Shown here in pieces: positions 1-5,800 of a DNA stretch of 15,300 bases. The stretch lies in contig CAMLMQ010000054.1 in NCBI GenBank assembly GCA_946481135.1, forward strand, positions 1 through 15,300, given 5' to 3'. The stretch comes from an uncultured Microbacteriaceae bacterium (GTDB lineage: Bacteria > Actinomycetota > Actinomycetes > Actinomycetales > Microbacteriaceae). The notes below the pieces were generated by a model that was not told the DNA's origin, searched no databases, and saw only the letters and a list, made by a program, of their open reading frames with translations. Made by a program: the position numbers and the translations under genes. How positions within the stretch are numbered: the first letter of the stretch is position 1; every line of letters starts with the position of its first letter.

Positions 1-638
1 GCGCTCTCGAAGAGGGCAAGGTCGAGTCGCTCAACCTCATCATCAAGGGTGACGTCTCCGGTGCCGTCGAGGCACTCGAGGAGTCGCTCATGAAGATCGA
101 GATCGACGACAGCGTCCAGCTGCGCATCCTGCACCGCGGTGTGGGTGCGATCACCGAGTCGGACATCGACCTCGCCACGATCGACAACGCGATCGTCATC
201 GGGTTCAACGTCCGCCCCGACGTGAAGGCGCGCGAGCGCGCCCAGCGCGAAGGCATCGACGTGCGCTTCTACTCGGTCATCTACGCCGCACTCGAAGACA
301 TCGAGAGCTCGCTCAAGGGCATGCTCAAGCCCGAGTTCGAAGAGGTGCAGTCGGGTGTCGCCGAGATCCGCGAAGTGTTCCGGTCGAGCAAGTTCGGCAA
401 CATCGCGGGTGTCATCGTGCGGTCGGGCACCATCACGCGCAACGCCAAGGCGCGGGTCATCCGCGACGGCATCGTGCTCGCCGACGGCCTCGCGATCGAA
501 TCGCTGCGCCGCTTCAAGGACGACGTCACCGAGGTGAAGACGGACTTCGAAGCCGGTATCGGGCTCGGTAAGTACAACGACATCCAGATCGGCGACGAAA
601 TCGAGACCATCGAGCTTGTGGAGAAGGTGCGCTCCTGA
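1..638 (+). CDS. infB: Translation initiation factor IF-2, C-terminal part (5' truncated by window edge)
   Basis: IF-2 is the GTPase that brings fMet-tRNA to the 30S subunit and promotes subunit joining. Only the last 211 codons are present; the reading frame starts at base 3. The sequence begins in the IF-2 domain containing the family stretch [18 protein letters not shown] and runs into the C-terminal beta-barrel (C2) that binds the formylmethionyl end of the initiator t[19 protein letters not shown] and the ending [15 protein letters not shown] are typical of that barrel. The GTPase domain lies upstream, outside the window. The gene ends at TGA 636-638, and this stop codon is the outer end of a long inverted repeat. 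rbfA follows in the same direction, the usual nusA-infB-rbfA order. Identification is very secure. Confidence 0.97.
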   Translation, partial: ALEEGKVESLNLIIKGDVSGAVEALEESLMKIEIDDSVQLRILHRGVGAITESDIDLATIDNAIVIGFNVRPDVKARERAQREGIDVRFYSVIYAALEDIESSLKGMLKPEFEEVQSGVAEIREVFRSSKFGNIAGVIVRSGTITRNAKARVIRDGIVLADGLAIESLRRFKDDVTEVKTDFEAGIGLGKYNDIQIGDEIETIELVEKVRS

Positions 639-737
639 CCCACTGACGCGTCGGGGCCCGGTGCCCTTCGCAAGCCAAGAGCGGGGACCCCTACCCCGAT
701 TGGCTTGCGAAGGGCACCGGCCCCCGACGCTGGGTCA
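636..737. repeat. Long inverted repeat / hairpin between infB and rbfA
   Basis: The arms are 636-642 with 731-737 (7 bp), 648-656 with 722-730 (9 bp) and 658-678 with 700-720 (21 bp, perfect). They are separated by one mismatch and one five-base bulge, so about 37 bp can pair. A smaller stem, 682-686 with 694-698, sits in the 21-nt apical loop. No T-run follows, so a classical intrinsic terminator is not supported. It may be a transcript-stabilising or attenuating hairpin, or a palindromic repeat of the REP/MITE type inserted in a conserved operon. The structure is directly visible; its role is inference. Confidence 0.85.
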
Positions 738-779
738 CTCGCAGACCTTCCTCCTCAGCTCTCCGGAAAGGGAAAGACA

Positions 780-1226
780 ATGGCTCAGGGTGATCGCGCG
801 GCGCGGGTGGCGGATCGGATCAAGGAAGTGATCGCGCAGCGGCTCGAGAAGGGGCTGCGCGACCCTCGCGTGGGGTTCGTGACGATCACGGATGTGCGCG
901 TGACGGGCGACCTGCAGCACGCGAGCGTGTTCTACACGGTGTACGGCACCGACGAGGAGCGCGCCGACACCGCGGCGGGGCTCAAGGCGGCGACCGGGAT
1001 GCTGCGCACCGAGGTGGGCAAGAACCTCAACACGCGCCTCACCCCGTCGCTCGAGTTCATCGCCGACGCGATCCCCGAGAACGCCGCGTCGATCGAGGCG
1101 CTGCTGCGGGAGGCGAACGAGCGCGACAACGAGGCCCGTGCCGCGGCGGCGAACGCCACGTATGCGGGCGACGCCGACCCCTACGTGAAGCCCCGCGAGT
1201 ACGACGAGGACGACGACGAGGACTGA
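780..1226 (+). CDS. rbfA: 30S ribosome-binding factor RbfA
   Basis: RbfA is a small KH-fold protein that binds immature 30S subunits and helps 16S rRNA 5'-end maturation. The 148-residue product begins MAQGDRAARVADRIKEVIAQ and contains the family core LRDPRVGFVTITDVRVTGDL and the later helix region RLTPSLEFIADAIPE. The C-terminus is an acidic tail (YDEDDDED) encoded by a short GACGAC/GACGAG-rich run. The ATG at 780 was chosen over an in-frame upstream extension because it follows a purine-rich Shine-Dalgarno region (765-776, containing AAAGGG) and matches the usual RbfA N-terminus; the extension would run back into the hairpin. It is therefore a conventional leadered gene, unlike many others here, and is probably cotranscribed with infB. 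Confidence 0.96.
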   Translation: MAQGDRAARVADRIKEVIAQRLEKGLRDPRVGFVTITDVRVTGDLQHASVFYTVYGTDEERADTAAGLKAATGMLRTEVGKNLNTRLTPSLEFIADAIPENAASIEALLREANERDNEARAAAANATYAGDADPYVKPREYDEDDDED

Positions 1227-1232
1227 CCTCCC

Positions 1233-1268
1233 GGTGGTCGAGTAGCCGCGCAGCGGCGTGTCGAGACC
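1233..1268. repeat. REP-like imperfect palindromic intergenic repeat
   Basis: The element starts GGTGGTCGAGTAG (1233-1245) and ends GTGTCGAGACC (1258-1268). The outer ends GGTCGA (1236-1241) and TCGAGACC (1261-1268) are inverted, and the inner GCCGC (1246-1250) and GCGGC (1253-1257) are complementary around CA. From memory, closely similar elements (GGTGGTCGAGTAG ... TATCGAGACC) are scattered between genes in Microbacteriaceae genomes; this cannot be tested with one copy. It lies between rbfA and the oxidoreductase and contains an in-frame GTG (1258) that I do not accept as a start codon. Confidence 0.6.
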
Positions 1269-1284
1269 AGGAATCCCGCACGCC

Positions 1285-1304
1285 CCTCAGGCGTTGACGC
1301 CAGG
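1285..1304. promoter_or_regulatory. Small dyad just before the oxidoreductase start (possible operator or hairpin)
   Basis: CCT-CA-GGCG-TTGA-CGCC-AGG forms an interrupted dyad (1285-1287 with 1302-1304, and 1290-1293 with 1298-1301) ending two bases before the ATG at 1306. Since a TetR-type regulator is encoded directly downstream, it could be an operator, or it could simply be a weak hairpin. The symmetry is short and may be chance in GC-rich DNA. Confidence 0.22.
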
Positions 1305-1305
1305 G

Positions 1306-2352
1306 ATGCCACTCCAGCTCTCCGTCCTCGACCTCGTCCCCGTCCGCACGGGACAGACCTCGGCGCAGGCCGTGGCGGCATCCGTCGCCCTCGCCCAGGT
1401 CGCCGACGGTCTCGGCTACACCCGCTACTGGTTCGCCGAGCACCACAACATGCCCGCGGTCGCGTCGACCGCACCTCCCGTGCTCATCGCCGCGGTGGCG
1501 GCACGCACGGAGCGCATCCGCGTCGGCTCGGGCGGCGTCATGCTGCCGAACCACGCGCCGTTCACGGTCGCGGAGCAGTTCGCGACGCTCGAAGCGTTCG
1601 CGCCCGGGCGCATCGACCTCGGGCTCGGCCGCGCGCCCGGCTCCGACCCGGTGATCACGCACCTGCTGCGGTCGAGCGGGCCGACGAGCGACGTCGACCG
1701 CTTCGAGGAGAACATCCGCGACATCCGTGCCCTCGCCGGCGACGGGGCCCAGCTCACCCTCCGCACCGCCGACGGTCTGCGTGACTACGAGGTGAAGGCC
1801 ACCCCGGCCGCGGCCGGCATCCCCGAGGTGTGGATGCTCGGGTCGAGCGACTACTCGGCCCACCTGGCGGCGAAGCTCGGGTTGCCGTACGTGTTCGCGC
1901 ACCACTTCTCGGGGGAGGGCACCGAGCGTGCCCTCGAGATCTACCGCCGCGAGTTCACGCCGTCCGACGACCTCGACGCCCCGCGTACTTTCCTCACGGT
2001 CAACGTCGTCGCCGCCGAGACCGCCGAGGAGGCGAACGCCCGGGCCCTGCCCGCCCTGCTCAACTTCGCCCGCCTCCGCACGGGCAAGCCGCTGCGCGCG
2101 ATCGACACGGTCGAGGATGCCGCGCTCGAGGAGCAGGACGCCGCGACCCGGCACGTGGTCGACGCGATGCTGCAGAAGTGGATCGTGGATGCCGCCGTCC
2201 CGGCGCGAGACCGCCTGACGCGACTCGCGGCATCCTTCGGGGTCGACGAGGTCATGGTGTCCCCGGGTGCGGGATCCCGCACCGGGGAGCCGCTCGACCG
2301 CGCGCTCGGTCGCGAGGACACGCTGAGTCTGCTCGCACCGCTTACCTCGTAA
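1306..2352 (+). CDS. LLM-class flavin-dependent oxidoreductase (bacterial luciferase-like, MsnO8-type)
   Basis: This 348-residue protein is a TIM-barrel flavin-dependent monooxygenase/oxidoreductase of the luciferase-like superfamily; the natural substrate cannot be read from sequence. Family marks include LSVLDLVPVRTGQ at the N-terminus (residues 5-17), YWFAEHHNMP (41-50), the glycine-rich VGSGGVMLPNHAP (73-85) and RIDLGLGRAPG (102-112), typical of the clade annotated MsnO8 or 'LLM class oxidoreductase'. The ATG at 1306 was preferred to the in-frame GTG at 1258 because homologues start with MPLQLSVLDL and the GTG lies inside the REP-like repeat. The Shine-Dalgarno match (CAGGG) is too close to be convincing, and I see no leaderless -10. 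The tetR gene follows 22 bp later and may regulate it. Such proteins use reduced FMN; ribF, which makes FMN, lies 8 kb away, but no functional link is claimed. Confidence 0.9.
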   Translation: MPLQLSVLDLVPVRTGQTSAQAVAASVALAQVADGLGYTRYWFAEHHNMPAVASTAPPVLIAAVAARTERIRVGSGGVMLPNHAPFTVAEQFATLEAFAPGRIDLGLGRAPGSDPVITHLLRSSGPTSDVDRFEENIRDIRALAGDGAQLTLRTADGLRDYEVKATPAAAGIPEVWMLGSSDYSAHLAAKLGLPYVFAHHFSGEGTERALEIYRREFTPSDDLDAPRTFLTVNVVAAETAEEANARALPALLNFARLRTGKPLRAIDTVEDAALEEQDAATRHVVDAMLQKWIVDAAVPARDRLTRLAASFGVDEVMVSPGAGSRTGEPLDRALGREDTLSLLAPLTS

Positions 2353-2362
2353 GCTTCGGGCG

Positions 2363-2368
2363 TATGCT
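2363..2368 (+). promoter_or_regulatory. Candidate leaderless -10 (TATGCT) for tetR
   Basis: TATGCT ends exactly 6 nt before the ATG at 2375, so transcription would be expected to begin at or next to the start codon. No Shine-Dalgarno sequence precedes the gene. The same geometry recurs at many starts in this window. Confidence 0.6.
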
Positions 2369-2374
2369 CCGGAC

Positions 2375-3004
2375 ATGACCCCACGTGAGGCGTTGTCGCG
2401 GGAGCGCATCCTCGCGGCAGGAATCGCCCTCGCCGACGCCGAGGGCATCGACGCGGTGAGCATGCGCCGCGTCGGGCAGTCGCTCGGCGTCGAGGCGATG
2501 TCGCTCTACCGGCACGTCGCGAACAAGGACGACCTGCTCGACGGCATGGTCGACGAGGTGATCGCGGCGTTCCCGGTCGCGCCGGTCGGCGGCGACTGGC
2601 GCGACCGGCTCGGCGCGCAGGTTCGCGGCGCGCACGAGGTGCTCGTGCGGCATCCCTGGGCGCCCGCGCTCGCGACGAGTCGTGCGACGGTCGGTCCCGG
2701 GCGGTTGCGGTTCGTCGACGGGGTGCTCGGCACCCTCCTGTCGGCGGGATGCTCGCCGCAGCTCGCCCACGACGCGCTGCACGCCGTGGAGGTGCACGTG
2801 TTCGCCTTCACCCTGCAGGAGCTCCGGCTGCGATCGACCCGGGGCGGCTACGAACTCGACCACCTCCCGTCGGGGGCGGAGGCCTACCCGAGTCTCGCGG
2901 TCACCCTCGCCGGGGCGCAGCACGACCACCGTACCGAGTTCGACTTCGTGCTCGAACTGCTCATGGTCGGCATCGAACGGGCGATCCGCACGAGGCCGCG
3001 TTGA
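2375..3004 (+). CDS. TetR/AcrR-family transcriptional regulator with TetR_C-type ligand domain
   Basis: The 209-residue protein has an N-terminal TetR helix-turn-helix: helix 1 LSRERILAAGIALADAEG (residues 7-24), then VSMRRVGQSLGVEAMSLYRHVANKDDLLDGM (28-58), the normal TetR DNA-binding pattern. The longer C-terminal half, with WRDRLGAQVRGAHEVLVRHPW and a late FVLELLMVGIERAI helix, looks like the TetR_C ligand-binding/dimerisation domain found in actinobacterial repressors. It lies 22 bp after the flavin oxidoreductase, a common pairing in which the repressor controls the adjacent redox enzyme; that relation is inference. The start at 2375 is supported by the TANNNT at -12 and by alignment of the HTH near the N-terminus. 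The stop is only 3 bp from the convergent stop of the Fpg/Nei gene, so no separate terminator fits between them. Confidence 0.92.
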   Translation: MTPREALSRERILAAGIALADAEGIDAVSMRRVGQSLGVEAMSLYRHVANKDDLLDGMVDEVIAAFPVAPVGGDWRDRLGAQVRGAHEVLVRHPWAPALATSRATVGPGRLRFVDGVLGTLLSAGCSPQLAHDALHAVEVHVFAFTLQELRLRSTRGGYELDHLPSGAEAYPSLAVTLAGAQHDHRTEFDFVLELLMVGIERAIRTRPR

Positions 3005-3007
3005 CCG

Positions 3008-3883
3008 TTACTTGAGCAGTCGACTGAGCACGCGGTCGGCGAGCGGCTTGCCGCCGGTCTGGCAGGTCGGGCAGTACTGGAACGTCGAGTCGGCGTAGAT
3101 CACCTGCCGCACGGTGTCACCGCACACGGGGCACGGCTGCCCGAACCGTCCGTGCACGCGCAGGTTCGACTTCTTCTCGCCCTTGAGCTCCGACGCGGCG
3201 AGCCCCTCGGAGCGCGCCACGGCATCCCGCAGCGTCGACTGCACGGCCTCGTAGAGCACGTGCACGTCCCCAGGGGGCATGTTCGCGGGCTTGAACGGCG
3301 ACATCTTGGCGACGTGCAGGATCTCGTCGGAGTACGCGTTGCCGATGCCGGCGATGAGGCGTTGGTCGCGCAGCACGCCCTTGATCTGGGAGCGTCCCGC
3401 GGCCGCGAGGATGCCCGCGAACACCTCCTCGGTGAAGACGGGGTCGAGGGGGTCGGGACCGAGGGTCGCGAGGCGTTCGACGTCGTCGGGGGAGTGCACG
3501 ACGTGGATCGCGAGCGACTTCTTCGTGCCCGCCTCGGTGAGGTCGAATCCCGTGCCGTCGTCCAACACGAGACGCGCGGCGATCGGTCCGGCGCCTCGCT
3601 TGACCGTCGCGACGGGGGCCTTGTCGCGCCAGCGCAGCCAGCCGGCCCGTGCGAGGTGGATCACGAGATGAAGCTCGTCGCCTGCGGGCGGGCTGGCCGC
3701 GATGTCGAGGAACTTGCCGTGCCGGTCGACGCCCGTGATCGTCGCCCCCGCGAGCGCCGACACCGGCGGGTCGTAGGTCTTGAGCGCCGCGAACGCGACG
3801 ACGTCGAGTCGTGCGATCTCGCGTCCGACGAGGCGGGTGCGCAGGTCGGCGACGAGGGCGTGCACCTCGGGCAGCTCCGGCAT
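3008..3883 (-). CDS. Fpg/Nei-family DNA glycosylase/AP lyase, actinobacterial sub-type
   Basis: A 291-residue base-excision repair glycosylase that removes oxidised bases and cuts the AP site. It starts MPELPEV, giving the catalytic Pro2 and Glu3 after Met removal, and has a lysine in RHGKFLDI (Lys57), the H2TH motif IAGIGNAYSDEIL (178-189) and a C-terminal zinc finger C251-x2-C254-x16-C271-x2-C274. The zinc-finger loop reads YADSTFQYC, where canonical Fpg/Nei has an arginine in R-x-T-F-Y-C; no arginine is at that point here. I recall the same ADS...QYCPTCQTGGKPLADR pattern in other actinobacterial 'Fpg/Nei family' proteins, so substrate range may differ from classical MutM. It begins 14 nt after the rnb stop on the same strand and is probably cotranscribed with it; the upstream CAGACT at -12 is a poor promoter. 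mutY, 1.9 kb away, acts in the same 8-oxoguanine pathway. Confidence 0.92.
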   Translation of the reverse strand: MPELPEVHALVADLRTRLVGREIARLDVVAFAALKTYDPPVSALAGATITGVDRHGKFLDIAASPPAGDELHLVIHLARAGWLRWRDKAPVATVKRGAGPIAARLVLDDGTGFDLTEAGTKKSLAIHVVHSPDDVERLATLGPDPLDPVFTEEVFAGILAAAGRSQIKGVLRDQRLIAGIGNAYSDEILHVAKMSPFKPANMPPGDVHVLYEAVQSTLRDAVARSEGLAASELKGEKKSNLRVHGRFGQPCPVCGDTVRQVIYADSTFQYCPTCQTGGKPLADRVLSRLLK

Positions 3884-3897
3884 GCCGAAAGTCTGAC

Positions 3898-5301
3898 TCA
3901 GACCGGCCGGAAGCGCACGGTGCCCGAGGGGATGTCGGCCGCCACGAGACGCACGGTCACCTCGTCGCCCGGCGTCAGCGGCCCGTCGCACGGAGCCTCG
4001 ACGGGCGGGTCGGCGAGCTGCAGTGCGTCGTCGGTGATCGCGACCGCGTCGAAGGTCTCCCCGATCCGCGGGGCGAGCACCGCGGCCTCGACGATGTCGA
4101 GGGTGCGGCGGTCGACGTGGCCCGCGACGCTCGCGGAGCGGTTCATGATGCTCGGCAGTTCGGGCAGAGCGTCGCGCACCCATCCCGGGATCTCCTGATC
4201 CGCGCAGAGTGCCTCGCACACGACGAGCCCGAAGCGGTCGACGAGCCGTCGCAGGGGCGCCGTGACGTGCGCGTAGGGGGCTCCGATCGCCGCCTGCACC
4301 GTGTCCTCGGGCGGCGCCCCGTCGAACGCGCGATAGGTGGCGCCGCGGAAGAGCGACGCCGCGGCGTGCCGGATGGCGAGTTGCCGGGGGTCGGTGTCCG
4401 TGAGTCGGCGCAGGTAGTCGCCGTAGTGCTCGTCCTCCCGCCACGGCGTGCCGAGCGCGGTCGTCTGGCGACGGAACCGCGCGATCGCGTCGGGTTCGGC
4501 CGCGGGCATCGTGCGCAGGATGCCGACGCCGCCGTCGAGCATGAGGCGCGCGGCCTCCATCCCGGTCATGAGCGACAGCTGCGCGTTCCACGCCTCGATC
4601 GGCCGCAGCACGCGCGGCTCGAGCCGGTACCCGCCGCCGTCGGTCGGCGCGACGAAGATCTCCGGGATGGCCAGACTCGCCCCGCCCCGTTCGCTCTCGA
4701 CCGCGAGCCGCGCCTCGCCGACGTCGCGCAGCATCCCGAACATCGGCTCGGTCGCGACCGCGTCGTGCGCCTCCTGGTACGACCACTGCCGTCGGCTGCG
4801 CACACGGGCGCGGCGCACCGTGGCGGACGTGACGTGTCCTCCGCCGTCGAGCGCGAACTCCCACACGTGGGCGCCGCGTTCCTCGCCCGCGAGCAGTGAC
4901 GCGGCGCCTTCGCTGATCGACGTCGGGTGCAGCGGGATGCGGCCGTCCGCCGCGTAGATCGTAGTGCCGCGCCGGCGGGCCTCGGCGTCGATCGCGCCGC
5001 CCGGTTCGACGAAGGCGGCGAGGTCGGCGATCGCGTAGAACACCCGCCACCCCGATCCGTCGCGCTCGATGGCGAGGGCTTGATCGAGGTCGGTGGCGCC
5101 CGCCGGATCGATCGTGACGAACGGCAGGTCGGTGAGGTCGGCGTCGGGCGGTCGGTACGCCGCGATCGCCCGGGAGGCTTCCGCGTCGACCTCGGCGGGG
5201 AAGGCGTCGGGCAGGTCCGCGTCGGCGCGCACGGCCGCGAGTGCGGCGGTCACCTCCGCGGTCGCGGCCTCCCGGCTGAGGCGGAGCGGGACGGCGGGCA
5301 T
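3898..5301 (-). CDS. RNB-domain exoribonuclease (RNase II/R family, short form)
   Basis: A 467-residue member of the RNase II/RNase R 3'-5' exoribonuclease family. The catalytic segment is FVTIDPAGATDLDQAL (residues 61-76), with the metal-binding aspartates Asp65, Asp71 and Asp73; the fourth position, Asp in E. coli RNase II (D210), is Gln74. The second conserved region is YAHVTAPLRRLVDRFG (343-358), matching Y-x-H-x-T-S/A-P-x-R-R-x-x-D, with Arg351/352 for phosphate binding. Only about 60 residues precede the catalytic motif, so the two N-terminal cold-shock domains of RNase II are absent; the tail (about 435-467, TPGDEVTVRLVAADIPSGTVRFRP) looks like a remnant or small OB-type barrel rather than a full S1 domain. 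The start at 5301 is followed by a leaderless-type TAGGCT on the minus strand. It is first in a two-gene unit with the Fpg/Nei glycosylase. Family assignment is secure; substrates are not known. Confidence 0.93.
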   Translation of the reverse strand: MPAVPLRLSREAATAEVTAALAAVRADADLPDAFPAEVDAEASRAIAAYRPPDADLTDLPFVTIDPAGATDLDQALAIERDGSGWRVFYAIADLAAFVEPGGAIDAEARRRGTTIYAADGRIPLHPTSISEGAASLLAGEERGAHVWEFALDGGGHVTSATVRRARVRSRRQWSYQEAHDAVATEPMFGMLRDVGEARLAVESERGGASLAIPEIFVAPTDGGGYRLEPRVLRPIEAWNAQLSLMTGMEAARLMLDGGVGILRTMPAAEPDAIARFRRQTTALGTPWREDEHYGDYLRRLTDTDPRQLAIRHAAASLFRGATYRAFDGAPPEDTVQAAIGAPYAHVTAPLRRLVDRFGLVVCEALCADQEIPGWVRDALPELPSIMNRSASVAGHVDRRTLDIVEAAVLAPRIGETFDAVAITDDALQLADPPVEAPCDGPLTPGDEVTVRLVAADIPSGTVRFRPV

Positions 5302-5307
5302 CGCTCC

Positions 5308-5317
5308 AGCCTAGGCT
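5308..5317. promoter_or_regulatory. Shared palindromic divergent promoter core AGCCTAGGCT
   Basis: The perfect palindrome AGCCTAGGCT contains TAGGCT on both strands: plus 5312-5317, minus 5313-5308. Each hexamer ends exactly 6 nt before a start codon (plus ATG 5324; minus ATG 5301), so one decamer can serve as the -10 element for two divergent leaderless transcripts whose start codons are 22 bp apart. On each strand the TAG is also an in-frame stop four codons before the start. GGAGCG follows the minus TAGGCT and might act as a weak Shine-Dalgarno if initiation were further upstream. Confidence 0.65.
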
Positions 5318-5323
5318 CGCGGC

Positions 5324-5800
5324 ATGGAGGGATACCGGCGGCCGGCGATCGACCGGGGCGCGTACCGCGACGAGAGCGGCGCGCTCATCCCGTACGGCGA
5401 TCGCTGGCGGGACACCCCGTCGGAGGACCTGCCCTACAGCGTGACGACGCATCCGGAGCGGTTCGCGCCGCTGCACGACGTCGCCCGCGCGCTCGAGTCC
5501 GCGCTGCCCCCAGCCCATCGACCGGGCGGGGCGGGGCCGGTCGTCGAGTTCGAGCTCACCGATCATCCCGGCGTGATGGTCCGCGTCGACGGTCGGGACT
5601 TCCCGTTCCCCGTCTGCGGCTGCGACGCGTGCGATGAGGATGTCGTGGGTCTCGCCGAGCAGATGGAGCACCTCGTCGAGGCGGTCGTCGCGGGCCGCTA
5701 TGAGGACACCGGCGACGGCTTCCGGTACTGGGGCGACTGGGGCTCACGCGGCGGGTGGACGAACCCCGACGCCGCCGGGGCGCGTTACGGCAGGCTGTAG
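5324..5800 (+). CDS. Uncharacterised actinobacterial protein with FPFPVCGCDACDE motif (possibly DUF6226-type)
   Basis: A 158-residue soluble protein with no signal peptide or membrane segment. It starts MEGYRRPAIDRGAYRDESGALIPYG, continues with YSVTTHPERFAPLHDVA (38-54) and carries a cysteine cluster FPFPVCGCDACDED (93-106; Cys98, Cys100, Cys103) that could bind a metal but lacks an obvious fourth ligand. The C-terminus is rich in Gly, Trp and Tyr (YWGDWGSRGGW). I recall actinobacterial proteins with the same PERFAPLH and FPFPVCGCDACDE blocks grouped as a domain of unknown function, perhaps DUF6226, but that number is from memory. The start is set by the leaderless promoter geometry with rnb. 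Its last 16 bp overlap the last 16 bp of convergent mutY. No function is proposed. Confidence 0.82.
   Translation: MEGYRRPAIDRGAYRDESGALIPYGDRWRDTPSEDLPYSVTTHPERFAPLHDVARALESALPPAHRPGGAGPVVEFELTDHPGVMVRVDGRDFPFPVCGCDACDEDVVGLAEQMEHLVEAVVAGRYEDTGDGFRYWGDWGSRGGWTNPDAAGARYGRL

Noticed and set aside
1199..1226. GACGAC/GACGAG-rich tandem-like run at the end of rbfA
   Set aside because: It encodes an acidic Asp/Glu tail, common in actinobacterial RbfA, and is too short to be treated as a separate repeat.
1258..1305. GTG 1258 as an alternative start of the LLM oxidoreductase
   Set aside because: It lies inside the REP-like repeat, adds residues not seen in the family, and has no ribosome-binding site; ATG 1306 begins the conserved sequence.
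1057..2463. A 468-codon minus-strand open frame over rbfA, the oxidoreductase and the tetR start
   Set aside because: It overlaps three recognisable plus-strand genes and has low-complexity Arg-rich sequence without motifs.
3152..4198. A 348-codon plus-strand open frame opposite the Fpg/Nei and rnb genes
   Set aside because: It is antisense to the conserved H2TH, zinc-finger and RNB regions and is not recognisable as a protein.
3884..5671. Long upstream extension of the Fpg/Nei reading frame (open to 5671 on the minus strand)
   Set aside because: The glycosylase must begin at MPELPEV because Pro2/Glu3 are catalytic; the extension is the out-of-frame shadow of rnb.
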